A stretch of DNA of 64,000 bases from an uncultured Tidjanibacter sp. (GTDB lineage: Bacteria; Bacteroidota; Bacteroidia; Bacteroidales; Rikenellaceae). Made by a program: the position numbers and the translations under genes. The DNA lies in the NCBI GenBank assembly GCA_947852905.1, contig CANTVF010000007.1, positions 62,001 through 126,000 of the forward strand, in the 5' to 3' direction. The notes below the pieces were generated by a model, which was not told where the DNA came from, did not search any database, and saw only the letters and a list, made by a program, of their open reading frames with translations. Below are positions 1 through 9,457 of the stretch, piece after piece (the first letter of the stretch is position 1; every line of letters begins with the position of its first letter).

Positions 1-1222
1 CGGGGTTGCTGCCGACTATGGCAATGGCGTTGGCAGCCACCGTCGTAAACAGGAACGATATGACGAATACGAGCAGTACGGCGAGAACGGTATGGAACCA
101 GTTGTTCAGCACACCGAACTGGAAGAATATGAACATGGTGATAAGGACGGCTATCAATATCGAAAGTATCGTCTTCATAGTGATATCTTTCTGCGTCCTT
201 TCGGCTTTCTCGACGCCTTTTTTGCCGGTAAGCTCCTTGACGGCGAGGCCGAGTGCCTGACGGATTATCTTGGAGGATTTGACGATACCTATGATACCGG
301 CCATGGCTATACCGCCTATGCCGAGCGGCCGGCCGTAATGGAAGAACAGATCCTCAGGCGACATGGCGCCGACGGTAGCGGCTACTCCCTCTCCGACCGG
401 AATCGTCATGCCCGGTGCGAAATAGTTTATCAGAGGAAGCAGAACGAACCATACGGTAAACGATCCGGCACAGATGAACGCCGCATATTTAAGGCCTATT
501 ATATAACCCAGACCGAGCACTGCCGCCCCGGTATTGACCTTGAACACGACCTTGAACTGATCGGCTATCATCGTACCCCAATGGGCTATACGGGTTGATA
601 TAGTATCAGCCCACAGGCCGAACGTACTGGCTATGAAATCGTACAGACCGCCCACGAGACCGCTGACGGCAAGCACTTTGGCCTGATTGCCTTTCTTCTC
701 GCCGGACACGAGCACTTCGGTGGTCGCCGTTGCCTCCGGGAACGGAAGTTTGCCGTGCATGTCCTTGACGAAATATTTACGGAACGGAATTATGAGCAAT
801 ATGCCGAGCAGTCCGCCGAGCAACGACGACAGGAACACCTGATAGAATTGTGCCTCCAGACCGAGAATATAAAGGGCCGGAAGTGTGAATATCGCTCCGG
901 CCACGATAACGCCCGAACTGGCGCCTATGGACTGGATAATGGTGTTCTGCCCCAGCATGTTTTTCTTGCCGGTGATCGTACCTACGCCCACGGCTATAAT
1001 GGCGATAGGTATAGCCGCCTCGAAAACCTGCCCAACCTTCAGACCGAGATATGCGGCCGCGGCCGAGAAAATAACGGCCATGACTATACCCATAGTCACC
1101 GAATAGGCCGTCACCTCCTTCGGTTTGCTCGACGCGGGCATGATAGGTTTATACTCCTCCCCCGGCGCAAGTTCGCGGTAAGCGTTCTCCGGCAGAGAGT
1201 TGTTCTGTAAATTTTCCTCCAT
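1..1222 (-). CDS. OPT-family oligopeptide transporter, N-terminal part (cut by window edge)
   Basis: Reading leftward from an ATG at 1222 the frame stays open to the window edge (about 407 codons). It begins MEENLQNNSLPENAYREL and continues with the PGEEYKP segment typical of OPT transporters. Several strongly hydrophobic segments follow from about residue 40 (VTMGIVMAVIFSAAAAYLGL, then VFEAAIPIAIIAVGVG), with short loops between them. The visible part ends in AIVGSNP, where OPT proteins usually have NPVSGMT. Family knowledge: these inner-membrane carriers import peptides or metal chelates with cations. The C-terminal third is outside the window. The gene is divergent from glycerate kinase across a 135-bp gap with a promoter box on each strand. 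Family assignment is fairly secure; substrate unknown. Confidence 0.85.
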   Translation of the reverse strand, partial: MEENLQNNSLPENAYRELAPGEEYKPIMPASSKPKEVTAYSVTMGIVMAVIFSAAAAYLGLKVGQVFEAAIPIAIIAVGVGTITGKKNMLGQNTIIQSIGASSGVIVAGAIFTLPALYILGLEAQFYQVFLSSLLGGLLGILLIIPFRKYFVKDMHGKLPFPEATATTEVLVSGEKKGNQAKVLAVSGLVGGLYDFIASTFGLWADTISTRIAHWGTMIADQFKVVFKVNTGAAVLGLGYIIGLKYAAFICAGSFTVWFVLLPLINYFAPGMTIPVGEGVAATVGAMSPEDLFFHYGRPLGIGGIAMAGIIGIVKSSKIIRQALGLAVKELTGKKGVEKAERTQKDITMKTILSILIAVLITMFIFFQFGVLNNWFHTVLAVLLVFVISFLFTTVAANAIAIVGSNP

Positions 1223-1244
1223 AAATAAGACTGTTATTTAGATT

Positions 1245-1252
1245 CAAAGATA
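1245..1252 (-). promoter_or_regulatory. -7 promoter box (TATCTTTG) for the OPT transporter
   Basis: Matches the Bacteroidetes TAnnTTTG -7 consensus and lies 23 bp upstream of the ATG, giving a short leader. A second match (TATATTTG, 1285-1292, minus strand) lies further upstream. I saw no clear -33 TTTG partner. Confidence 0.45.
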
Positions 1253-1305
1253 TTTCGCACGGACTACCGTTTCCCGAAACAGAGCAAATATAGTTCTTTT
1301 TTCCT

Positions 1306-1313
1306 TACTTTTG
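1306..1313 (+). promoter_or_regulatory. -7 promoter box (TACTTTTG) for glycerate kinase
   Basis: TAnnTTTG match 45 bp before the glycerate kinase ATG, pointing away from the OPT promoters in the shared divergent gap. Confidence 0.4.
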
Positions 1314-1357
1314 ATAACCGAAACGCAATACACCGACAAACAACCCGTTACCACGTT

Positions 1358-2506
1358 ATGAAAATAGTAGTCTGTCCGGACAAATTCAAAGGCTCGCTGT
1401 CGTCTGCGGAGGCCTCTGCGGCCATATCGCGAGGGATACGTTCCGCTATCGCAGCCCGCGACGGTCAAATGCCTGAAATACTTTCCGTTCCGATGGCCGA
1501 CGGCGGCGAAGGGACACTCTCCGCAATCATAGGCGATACAGGCCGAATAGTCGGCTTACAGGCCTACGACGCACTGATACGCGCCATAGAAGCGCATTAC
1601 GGAATAAAAAACGCGGACGGAACCGAAACAGCCGTCATAGAGTCGTCGGATACCATAGGCCTGTTCCGACTTTCGGAGCGTGAACGGAATCCGGAACTGA
1701 CCACATCTTACGGATTGGGCACCGTCGTCGCCGACGCCATTGCCCGTGGGTGTCGGCACATAATACTGACCGTCGGAGGCAGCGCCACGAGCGACTGCGG
1801 CGCCGGCATGCTCGCCGCTCTCGGCTATGTTTTCAAAGACACGGACGGAAACGTCATCGACACGCCGCGAGGAAAGGACACAATCCGCATAGCCGACATA
1901 ATCTTGCCGCCGACCGACTCTCCGGTACGGTCGTGCCGCTTCACTGTCTTATGCGACGTGGACAATCCCCTTTTGGGCACGGAAGGAGCCGCAGCCGTAT
2001 TCGCACCCCAGAAAGGGGCAGACGAAGCGGCGGTAATCCGTCTCGATACCGGAGCCGCAGCCTTTTCGGAGACGGCGATAAAACTTACCGGCAAGGATTT
2101 CCGCAACGAGCCAGGAGCCGGTGCCGCCGGAGGCATAGCATGGGCCGTGCGCACGTTCCTCGATGCCGAACTCGTTCCGGGAGCCGTCTACGTGGCCGAA
2201 TCCGTCGGACTGGAACGCCACATCGCCGGAGCCGACCTCGTAGTCACCGGCGAAGGGAAGTTCGACAGCCAGAGCCTGCATGGAAAGGTCGTAGGATACG
2301 TAGCATCGCTCGCCGCACGCCACGGAGTACCCGTAACGGTAATATGCGGCACCAAAGGCGATGACCTGTCTGAGAATACATTGCGCGAAGCAGGCATAAA
2401 AGAGGTACATGCCCTCTCGGACCACATCCCCATGCAACTCGCGCTAAAGGATGCTGCCGTACAGACAGAACGCATGACGGAGCGCGTATTCCGCGAAAAA
2501 CCGTAA
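1358..2506 (+). CDS. Glycerate kinase (type I, GlxK/GarK family)
   Basis: A 382-residue protein, the usual length for the family. It starts MKIVVCPDKFKGSLSS, the hallmark N-terminus of bacterial glycerate kinases. Other family segments are PMADGGEGT near residue 46, GGSATSDCGAGMLAALGY near 140 and TGEGKFDSQSLHGKVV near 300. Known role: ATP-dependent phosphorylation of D-glycerate to a phosphoglycerate, feeding glycolysis from glyoxylate or serine breakdown. No glyoxylate or tartronate genes are adjacent, so the physiological source of glycerate is open. It is followed after 164 bp by the histidine-degradation operon, which has its own promoter box, so co-transcription is not implied. Confidence 0.93.
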   Translation: MKIVVCPDKFKGSLSSAEASAAISRGIRSAIAARDGQMPEILSVPMADGGEGTLSAIIGDTGRIVGLQAYDALIRAIEAHYGIKNADGTETAVIESSDTIGLFRLSERERNPELTTSYGLGTVVADAIARGCRHIILTVGGSATSDCGAGMLAALGYVFKDTDGNVIDTPRGKDTIRIADIILPPTDSPVRSCRFTVLCDVDNPLLGTEGAAAVFAPQKGADEAAVIRLDTGAAAFSETAIKLTGKDFRNEPGAGAAGGIAWAVRTFLDAELVPGAVYVAESVGLERHIAGADLVVTGEGKFDSQSLHGKVVGYVASLAARHGVPVTVICGTKGDDLSENTLREAGIKEVHALSDHIPMQLALKDAAVQTERMTERVFREKP

Positions 2507-2614
2507 CGCCTGCAGTGTACCCGATTTTCCGTAAAAGGCATCACAATACCCGGCGAATAGCGGTGACAATTAACAAAACACGCCACGTATTATTAAAGTC
2601 CGAAATAAAAACGC

Positions 2615-2622
2615 TAAATTTG
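2615..2622 (+). promoter_or_regulatory. Candidate -7 box (TAAATTTG) for the hut operon
   Basis: TAnnTTTG match 48 bp before the ftcD start codon, in a locally A+T-rich stretch. No convincing TTTG lies at the expected distance upstream, so the promoter may depend on an activator. No hut repressor gene is present in the window. Confidence 0.4.
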
Positions 2623-2670
2623 AAGGCTTGATAGAACCAAAATTCATACATATAATAACAAGACATAATC

Positions 2671-4371
2671 ATGAACAAGAGACTTGTGGAATGTGTCCCC
2701 AACTTCAGCGAGGGGCGCGATATGGCCGTAATCAAGGAAATCACCGATGCTATCGCCACGGTGGAAGGCGTCAAACTTCTCGACGTCGATCCGGGCGAAG
2801 CTACCAACCGTACGGTGGTTACGTTTGTCGGCGAGCCCGAAGCCGTATCGGAAGCGGCTTTCCGCGGTGTCAAAAGAGCCTCGGAGCTTATAGACATGCG
2901 CAAGCATAAAGGTGCGCACCCTCGTATCGGAGCGACAGACGTGGTGCCGTTCATTCCGGTGGCCAACATCACGCTCGAAGAATGTGCGGAAATGGCCCGA
3001 AAACTCGCCGAACGCATCTACACCGAGCTGGAGATTCCTACATACAATTACGAAGCAGCCGCCCGTACTCCCGAACGCCGCAATCTGGCCGTTTGCCGCA
3101 AGGGCGAATACGAAGGTCTCGAAAAGAGAATATCGGATCCGAAAGAGGCTCCCGACTTCGGTCCCGGCAAATTCACCGAACAGGCAGCCCGTAGCGGAGC
3201 TACGGTAGTGGGAGCGCGCGACTTCCTGATAGCCGTGAACTTCAACCTCAACTCCACCTCCACTCGCCGCGCCAACGCCATAGCTTACGACGTCCGAGAA
3301 AAAGGACGCCCGATGCGCGAAGGCGGCTCGGTAGTCGGCAAACCCATGAAAGACGAGAACGGCAACACCATAATGATTCCCGGTACGCTCAAGGGCACCA
3401 AAGCCATAGGCTGGTTCATAGACGAATACGGCATTGCACAGGTTTCCATGAACATAACCGACATCAAACAGACTCCCCTGCACGTAGCGTTCGACGAAGT
3501 GGTACGCGCAGCGGCAGCCCGCGGAGTGAGGGTTACCGGCACGGAAATCGTAGGCCTCGTTCCTAAAAGTTCGCTCATCGACGCCGGCAAATACTTCCTG
3601 CGCAAACAACAGCGTTCGACGGGTATTCCCGAAAGCGAAATAATCAAGATAGCTATACACAGCATGGGACTCAACGACTTGGCTCCGTTCAAACCGGAAG
3701 AGAAAGTCATCGAATACCTGCTCGAAGCCGAAAATAAGAAAAAACGCCTTATAGACCTCACCTGCAAAGGCTTCGCCGAAGAGACGGCAAGCGAATCGCC
3801 TGCCCCCGGCGGAGGCTCCATATCCGCTTACGCAGGTGCGCTCGGCGCGGCTCTCGGCACCATGGTGGCCAACCTTTCCTCGCACAAGGCAGGCTGGGAC
3901 GCCCGTTGGGAAGAGTTCTCCGACTGGGCAGACAAGGGACAGGCTCTCATGAGCGAACTTCTCATGCTCGTGGACGAGGACACGGAAGCCTTCAACCGCA
4001 TAATGGACGTATTCGCAATGCCGAAATCGACCGATGCCGAAAAGGCCGCCCGCGCCAAAGCGCTTCAGGAAGCTACGCTTTACGCAACACAAGTGCCTCT
4101 GCGCACCATGAAAGCCGCCGTTAAGGTATTCGAGATAGTAGGCGCAATGGCTTCGGAAGGTAACCCCAACTCTGTTTCCGATGCCGGCGTAGGCGCACTC
4201 ATGGCACGCTCGGCCGTACTCGGCGCACTCCTCAACGTCAAAATCAACGCCGCAGGCCTCAAGGACAGAGCGGTGGCCGACTCCATCATAGCCGAAGCCG
4301 AAGAGATCGGACGCGAAGCCGAAAAACTCGAAAAGGAGGTATTGGCGATAGTAAACGGAAAGATAAAATAA
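2671..4371 (+). CDS. ftcD: Bifunctional glutamate formimidoyltransferase / formimidoyl-THF cyclodeaminase
   Basis: A 566-residue fusion. Residues 1 to about 330 form the formimidoyltransferase part (VECVPNFSEGRD at the N-terminus, HPRIGATDVVPFIPV near 88). The C-terminal part is the cyclodeaminase helical domain, starting around ESPAPGGGSISAYAGALGA near 372. Known chemistry: the formimino group of formiminoglutamate moves to tetrahydrofolate, releasing glutamate; the cyclodeaminase then gives 5,10-methenyl-THF and ammonia. This is the last step of the hut pathway and replaces HutG/HutF routes, none of which is present. It is the first gene of ftcD-hutU-hutH-hutI. The gap to hutU (115 bp) contains a long hairpin. 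Length resembles the animal FTCD fusion, and both halves look intact. Confidence 0.96.
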   Translation: MNKRLVECVPNFSEGRDMAVIKEITDAIATVEGVKLLDVDPGEATNRTVVTFVGEPEAVSEAAFRGVKRASELIDMRKHKGAHPRIGATDVVPFIPVANITLEECAEMARKLAERIYTELEIPTYNYEAAARTPERRNLAVCRKGEYEGLEKRISDPKEAPDFGPGKFTEQAARSGATVVGARDFLIAVNFNLNSTSTRRANAIAYDVREKGRPMREGGSVVGKPMKDENGNTIMIPGTLKGTKAIGWFIDEYGIAQVSMNITDIKQTPLHVAFDEVVRAAAARGVRVTGTEIVGLVPKSSLIDAGKYFLRKQQRSTGIPESEIIKIAIHSMGLNDLAPFKPEEKVIEYLLEAENKKKRLIDLTCKGFAEETASESPAPGGGSISAYAGALGAALGTMVANLSSHKAGWDARWEEFSDWADKGQALMSELLMLVDEDTEAFNRIMDVFAMPKSTDAEKAARAKALQEATLYATQVPLRTMKAAVKVFEIVGAMASEGNPNSVSDAGVGALMARSAVLGALLNVKINAAGLKDRAVADSIIAEAEEIGREAEKLEKEVLAIVNGKIK

Positions 4372-4380
4372 TAACGGACA

Positions 4381-4467
4381 AACAGCAGCGCGAATCGGAT
4401 ACGAAGCCTGCAAGGCTCTCCCCGTTCCGCAAAGAAGGATACGACACAACCGATCCGCGCAGCTGTT
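4381..4467 (+). promoter_or_regulatory. Long intercistronic hairpin between ftcD and hutU
   Basis: An 18-nt arm at 4381-4398 pairs with 4450-4467 at 16 of 18 positions, enclosing about 51 nt. It begins 9 nt after the ftcD stop and ends 19 nt before the hutU start. There is no T-run, so mRNA stabilisation, processing or partial attenuation is likelier than full termination. Confidence 0.5.
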
Positions 4468-4486
4468 AGATAAAAACATACCGTAT

Positions 4487-6514
4487 ATGACACTCAAAGA
4501 GTTTCAGGACGACATTCGGGCCGGTATACCCGACATACTCCCGGCGCCGAAACCTTACGATCCTAAAATCAACCACGCTCCCAAGCGGAAGGATATACTG
4601 TCACCGGCCGAAAAAGCGCTCGCCATCAAAAATGCGCTGCGCTACTTCCCGGCCAAACACCACAAGGAACTGGCCGCAGAGTTCGCCGAAGAGCTCAAGA
4701 CATACGGCCGCATCTACATGTACCGTCTGAGACCGGACTACGAAATGTATGCCCGACCGATAGACGAATATCCTGCACGCTCGCGTCAGGCTGCGGCTAT
4801 CATGCTCATGATAAACAACAACCTCGACAAGGCCGTTGCGCAGCACCCGCACGAACTCATCACCTACGGCGGCAACGGAGCCGTATTTCAGAACTGGGCG
4901 CAATACCGCCTCGCCATGAAATACCTCTCGGAAATGACCGACGAACAGACGCTCGTCATGTATTCCGGTCACCCCATGGGACTGTTCCCCTCGCACAAGG
5001 ATGCTCCCCGCGTGATAGTTACAAACGGCATGATGATACCCAACTATTCAAAACAGGATGACTGGGAACGCTACAATGCCATGGGCGTTACGCAGTACGG
5101 ACAGATGACGGCCGGATCGTACATGTATATCGGTCCGCAGGGTATCGTACACGGAACGACGATCACCGTACTCAACGCGGCACGCAAACAGCTCCAGAAA
5201 CGCGGCAAGGGAGAGATACCCGGCATGCTGTTCGTGTCGTCTGGTCTGGGAGGCATGTCGGGCGCACAGCCCAAAGCAGGCGTCATTTCCGGTGTGGTGA
5301 GCGTAATAGCCGAAATCAATCCCAAGGCGGTCAACACGCGCCACTCGCAGGGCTGGGTAGACGAAGTTTACACATCGCTCGACGAACTGCTTCCCCGCAT
5401 ACGCAAAGCGCAGGCCGACAAAGAAGCGGTATCGCTGGCATATCAGGGCAACGTGGTCGATCTGTGGGAAAGACTCGCCGCAGAAGGTATGGACGTAGAT
5501 CTGGGATCCGACCAGACCTCGCTCCACAATCCGTGGGCAGGCGGATACTATCCCGTAGGCCTCAGCTATGAGGAATCCAACCGCATGATGGCCGAAGAGC
5601 CGGAAGAGTTCCACAAGAGAGTTCAGGAATCGCTCCGCCGTCAGATAGCGGCTATCAACAAGCTGACCGCACGCGGAATGTATTTCTTCGACTACGGAAA
5701 CGCATTCCTTCTGGAATCATCGCGCGCAGGAGCCGACGTTATGGCTGCCGACGGCGTAAGATTCCGTTATCCATCATACGTACAGGATATAATGGGTCCG
5801 ATGTTCTTCGACTACGGATTCGGCCCGTTCCGCTGGGTATGTACATCCGGCAAACCGGAAGACCTCGCAAAAACGGATGAGATAGCGCTCAGCGTACTGC
5901 GTGAAATACGCAAGACCGCACCGGACGAAATCAAGGGACAGCTCGACGACAACATACTCTGGATCAGCAAGGCCGGAGAGAACAAACTCGTCGTCGGATC
6001 GCAGGCACGTATTCTCTACGCCGATTCGGAAGGCCGCACCAAGATAGCGCTCGCCATGAACGAGGCCATAGCCCGCGGCGAAATCAGCGCACCGGTAGTG
6101 CTCGGCCGCGACCACCACGACGTATCGGGTACCGATTCGCCGTACAGGGAAACATCCAACATTTACGACGGCTCTTCGTACACCGCTGATATGGCCGTGC
6201 AGAACGTGATAGGCGACTCTTTCCGGGGAGCCACGTGGGTTTCGCTCCACAACGGCGGAGGCGTCGGCTGGGGCGAAGTCATAAACGGCGGCTTCGGAAT
6301 GGTAATCGACGGGTCGGACGATTCGCGCCGGCACATAGAAGAGATGCTTCTGTGGGATGTCAACAACGGTATCGCCCGCCGGAGCTGGGCACGCAACGAA
6401 GGCGCCATGTTCGCCATAAAACGCGAAATGGAGCGTACGCCCGGACTGAAGGTAACGCTTCCCAACATAGCCGACGACAAAGTGATCGACGAAGCACTCA
6501 AAGCTATAATGTAA
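4487..6514 (+). CDS. hutU: Urocanate hydratase (long form)
   Basis: A 675-residue protein, longer than the ~555-residue proteobacterial HutU and matching the long form found in Bacteroidetes and animals. Visible landmarks are ITYGGNGAVFQNWAQYRL near residue 125, the NAD-binding glycine-rich segment SSGLGGMSGAQPKAG near 255, and GRDHHDVSGTDSPYRET plus SLHNGGGVGWGEV in the C-terminal third. Known reaction: urocanate plus water gives 4-imidazolone-5-propionate, with tightly bound NAD+ acting as electrophile; cytosolic homodimer. It is second in the hut operon, preceded by a hairpin-containing gap and followed after 57 bp by hutH. No truncation or frameshift is apparent. Confidence 0.97.
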   Translation: MTLKEFQDDIRAGIPDILPAPKPYDPKINHAPKRKDILSPAEKALAIKNALRYFPAKHHKELAAEFAEELKTYGRIYMYRLRPDYEMYARPIDEYPARSRQAAAIMLMINNNLDKAVAQHPHELITYGGNGAVFQNWAQYRLAMKYLSEMTDEQTLVMYSGHPMGLFPSHKDAPRVIVTNGMMIPNYSKQDDWERYNAMGVTQYGQMTAGSYMYIGPQGIVHGTTITVLNAARKQLQKRGKGEIPGMLFVSSGLGGMSGAQPKAGVISGVVSVIAEINPKAVNTRHSQGWVDEVYTSLDELLPRIRKAQADKEAVSLAYQGNVVDLWERLAAEGMDVDLGSDQTSLHNPWAGGYYPVGLSYEESNRMMAEEPEEFHKRVQESLRRQIAAINKLTARGMYFFDYGNAFLLESSRAGADVMAADGVRFRYPSYVQDIMGPMFFDYGFGPFRWVCTSGKPEDLAKTDEIALSVLREIRKTAPDEIKGQLDDNILWISKAGENKLVVGSQARILYADSEGRTKIALAMNEAIARGEISAPVVLGRDHHDVSGTDSPYRETSNIYDGSSYTADMAVQNVIGDSFRGATWVSLHNGGGVGWGEVINGGFGMVIDGSDDSRRHIEEMLLWDVNNGIARRSWARNEGAMFAIKREMERTPGLKVTLPNIADDKVIDEALKAIM

Positions 6515-6527
6515 CGATGTATAAAAC

Positions 6528-6553
6528 CGGGCGCGGCAGTTTTGTCGCGCCCG
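6528..6553 (+). promoter_or_regulatory. GC-rich hairpin between hutU and hutH
   Basis: CGGGCGCG (6528-6535) pairs exactly with CGCGCCCG (6546-6553) around a 10-nt loop. The sequence after it is A-rich rather than T-rich, so it is not a classical terminator on this strand. hutH starts 18 nt later. Confidence 0.5.
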
Positions 6554-6571
6554 AAACAAAAATAATAAGGT

Positions 6572-8056
6572 ATGAAAATACACAAAATATCCTCGGCGCA
6601 CATAACTCCGCGCGAGGCTTACGAAATAGCCATGGGCGGCTATAAGCTCGAATTATCGGAAGACGCTCGCGCACGCATACAGCGTTGCCGCGACTATCTC
6701 GACAGCAAGACCGCACGTAACGAAGCGCCCATATACGGCGTTACGACCGGCTTCGGATCGCTCTGCAACATATCCGTAAGCGCACAACAGCTCGGCGACC
6801 TGCAGAAGAATCTCGTCATGTCGCATGCATGCGGCACGGGAGAAAGGGTACCTTCGGAAATAGTCCGCCTCATACTGCTGCTCAAGATACAGTCCCTCTC
6901 CTACGGACACTCAGGTGTACAGGTAGCCACCGTACAGAGACTCATCGACTTTTTCAATAACGGCGTGTTGCCGGTCATCTACCAGCAAGGCTCGCTCGGC
7001 GCATCGGGCGACCTCGCGCCGCTGGCACACATGTCGCTGCCGCTGCTCGGTCTCGGCGAAGTGGAATTCGAAGGCAAGGATATGCCGGCTGCCGAAGTTC
7101 TCGCCAAATTCGGCTGGCAGCCCATACAGCTGCAATCCAAAGAGGGGCTCGCGCTCCTAAACGGTACGCAGTTCATGAGCGCATTCGGCGTATGGGGAGT
7201 GGTTAACGCACGTCGTCTGTCGGAATGCGCCGACAAGATAGGCGCCATGTCCCTCGACGCTTTCGACGGCCGCATAGAGCCCTTCTACGAGCCGGTACAC
7301 AAGGTTCGCGCGCACAAGGGACAGCTCGACACCTCGCGCAACTTCCGTGAACTGCTTCAGGGCAGCGAACTGATAGCACGCCACAAGGAACATGTACAGG
7401 ACCCCTACTCTTTCCGTTGCATTCCGCAGGTACACGGCGCCTCGAAGGATACGATCGATTACGTAGAGAGCGTAATAACGACCGAAATAAACAGCGTCAC
7501 GGACAATCCCACGGTATTCCCCGACGAGGATATGGTCATCTCGGCCGGCAACTTCCACGGACAACCCATAGCCCTTGCGATGGACTTTCTGGCGATAGCC
7601 GTATCGGAGCTCGGCAACATATCAGAACGCAGGACCTACAAGCTGATCTCCGGCTCGCGCGGACTTCCTTCGTTCCTCGTGGCCAACCCCGGTCTCAACA
7701 GCGGCTTCATGATACCGCAATACACGGCAGCCTCGATAGTGAGCCAGAGCAAGGGACTCTGCATGCCCGCATCGGCCGACTCGATACCCTCTTCGCAGGG
7801 ACAGGAAGACCATGTCAGCATGGGTTCCAATGCGGCGACCAAACTCTACCGCATCGTCAACAACACCGAACGTGTACTGGCTATCGAGCTGTTCAACTCG
7901 GCGCAGGCTCTCGAATTCCGCCGACCGCTCAAATCGTCGCCTGCGATAGAGGCCATATTCGCCGAATATCGCAAATACGTACCGTTCATATCCAACGACG
8001 AAATCATGTATCCGCACATAGAAAGTTCGGTACAGTTCGTAAAACACAATATGTAG
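6572..8056 (+). CDS. hutH: Histidine ammonia-lyase (histidase)
   Basis: A 494-residue protein of the aromatic amino acid lyase family. The segment YGVTTGFGSL near residue 50 is characteristic. The Ala-Ser-Gly triad that cyclises to the MIO prosthetic group sits in GSLGASGDLAPLAH at about residues 144-146. SSQGQEDHVSMG near 410 is another family signature. Known reaction: non-oxidative deamination of L-histidine to urocanate and ammonia, the committing step of the pathway; cytosolic tetramer. Third gene of the hut operon. A strong hairpin with a T-tract follows before hutI, so some transcripts may end here. Confidence 0.97.
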   Translation: MKIHKISSAHITPREAYEIAMGGYKLELSEDARARIQRCRDYLDSKTARNEAPIYGVTTGFGSLCNISVSAQQLGDLQKNLVMSHACGTGERVPSEIVRLILLLKIQSLSYGHSGVQVATVQRLIDFFNNGVLPVIYQQGSLGASGDLAPLAHMSLPLLGLGEVEFEGKDMPAAEVLAKFGWQPIQLQSKEGLALLNGTQFMSAFGVWGVVNARRLSECADKIGAMSLDAFDGRIEPFYEPVHKVRAHKGQLDTSRNFRELLQGSELIARHKEHVQDPYSFRCIPQVHGASKDTIDYVESVITTEINSVTDNPTVFPDEDMVISAGNFHGQPIALAMDFLAIAVSELGNISERRTYKLISGSRGLPSFLVANPGLNSGFMIPQYTAASIVSQSKGLCMPASADSIPSSQGQEDHVSMGSNAATKLYRIVNNTERVLAIELFNSAQALEFRRPLKSSPAIEAIFAEYRKYVPFISNDEIMYPHIESSVQFVKHNM

Positions 8057-8118
8057 AAACAGTGCCCGTACCGGTAGCGATTCTGCTGCGGCAAAAGTAA
8101 GGGTGCGCAGGGCTCAGA

Positions 8119-8160
8119 CCGTAACGGCAACACTCACCGAAGTTGCGCCGTTACGGTTTT
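8119..8160 (+). terminator. Terminator-like hairpin between hutH and hutI
   Basis: The arm CCGTAACGGCAAC (8119-8131) pairs with GTTGCGCCGTTACGG, leaving one bulged base pair and a 10-nt loop, and is followed by five Ts. It has the form of an intrinsic terminator inside the operon, 49 bp before the hutI start, so it may lower hutI expression. Confidence 0.6.
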
Positions 8161-8208
8161 TGAGAAATGCGGCCGGCGACCGGACAGACACAAAAACAGG
8201 ACAACACG

Positions 8209-9447
8209 ATGAAGTCCCTTATAAAAAACATAGGCATACTCGTCGGAATCGATGAAAGCGGACGCGACAGGATAATGGGCGGCGAAATGAAGAATCTCGC
8301 CACCATGACCGATGCTTACGTGATATGCGAGGACGGTCTCATATCGTCCTACGGCAGCATGAAGGATCTTCCAGAAGGACGTTTCGACGAAGAGACCGAC
8401 GCACGCGGCGGAGCGGTGCTGCCGGCCATGTGCGACTCTCACACCCACATAGTATATGCGGGCAGCCGGGAAACGGAATTCGTTGACAAGATCAACGGCC
8501 TCTCCTACGAAGAGATAGCACGCCGCGGAGGAGGAATACTCAATTCGGCCGACAGGCTGCACGAAGCCTCCGAAGAGGAACTCTTCGAGGAAGCCATGCC
8601 GCGCCTGCACCAGATGCTCGCGTCGGGAACAGGAGCCGCCGAAATCAAAAGCGGTTACGGTCTCTCCACGAAAGACGAAATCAAAATGCTGCGCGTAATA
8701 CGCCGCATGGCGGAAGCGTCGCCGATGACCATACGCGCAACGTTCCTCGGCGCACATGCCGTAGCACGCGACTATATAGGCCGTCAAGGCGAATACGTAG
8801 ACCTGATATGCAACGAGATGATCCCGGCCGTAGCCGCCGAAGGGCTTGCCGACTTCGTGGACGTATTCTGCGACCGCGGATTCTTCACGCCCGAAGAGAC
8901 GGCCAGAATGCTCGAATGCGGCGCTAAATTCGGCATGCGCCCCAAGATACACGCCAACGAACTGGCCGCATCGGGCGGCATACAAATCGGCGTAGCACAC
9001 AAAGCGTTGTCGGTAGACCATCTCGAATTTACGGGAGACGAGGAAATCGCCGTGCTCCTCGGCTCCGGCACCATGCCCACGATACTGCCCGGCGCCGCGT
9101 TCTTCCTCGGCATGAACTACCCGCCGGCACGCAAGATGATAGATGCGGGACTGGGCGTAGCCATAGCATCGGACTTCAATCCCGGCTCCTCGCCTTCCGG
9201 CAACATGAAGTTCATTTTGTCGCTGGCATGTATCAAACTGCGCATGAATCCGCAGGAGGCTATCAATGCCGCAACGCTCAACGGCGCATACGCTATGGGA
9301 CTGCAGGCGACCCACGGCTCGGTCACGAAAGGCAAACGCGCCGATCTGTGGATCACGGAGCCGGTATCGTCACTGGAATTCATTCCGTATGCTTACGGCG
9401 TATCGCTTACGGCAGGCATGATCCTCGGCGGCAAGAGAGTGCTGTAG
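8209..9447 (+). CDS. hutI: Imidazolonepropionase
   Basis: An amidohydrolase-family protein. I place the start at 8209 (MKSLIKNIGILVG), giving 412 residues as usual for HutI; the frame opens at 8167, but that upstream part overlaps the trailing end of a hairpin and looks non-coding. Metal-binding and family segments include CDSHTHIVYAGSRETEF near residue 76, EIKSGYGL near 146 and ASDFNPGSSPSGNMKF near 320. Known reaction: hydrolysis of 4-imidazolone-5-propionate to N-formimino-L-glutamate, the substrate of FtcD encoded at the head of the operon. The gene ends 10 bp before a perfect terminator stem. Confidence 0.95.
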   Translation: MKSLIKNIGILVGIDESGRDRIMGGEMKNLATMTDAYVICEDGLISSYGSMKDLPEGRFDEETDARGGAVLPAMCDSHTHIVYAGSRETEFVDKINGLSYEEIARRGGGILNSADRLHEASEEELFEEAMPRLHQMLASGTGAAEIKSGYGLSTKDEIKMLRVIRRMAEASPMTIRATFLGAHAVARDYIGRQGEYVDLICNEMIPAVAAEGLADFVDVFCDRGFFTPEETARMLECGAKFGMRPKIHANELAASGGIQIGVAHKALSVDHLEFTGDEEIAVLLGSGTMPTILPGAAFFLGMNYPPARKMIDAGLGVAIASDFNPGSSPSGNMKFILSLACIKLRMNPQEAINAATLNGAYAMGLQATHGSVTKGKRADLWITEPVSSLEFIPYAYGVSLTAGMILGGKRVL

Positions 9448-9457
9448 GTAGACCCAT

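Noticed and set aside
2644..4497. 617-codon minus-strand open frame opposite ftcD
   Set aside because: Exactly antiparallel to a complete ftcD with strong family motifs. The antisense frame stays open because of codon bias and has no coherent protein features.
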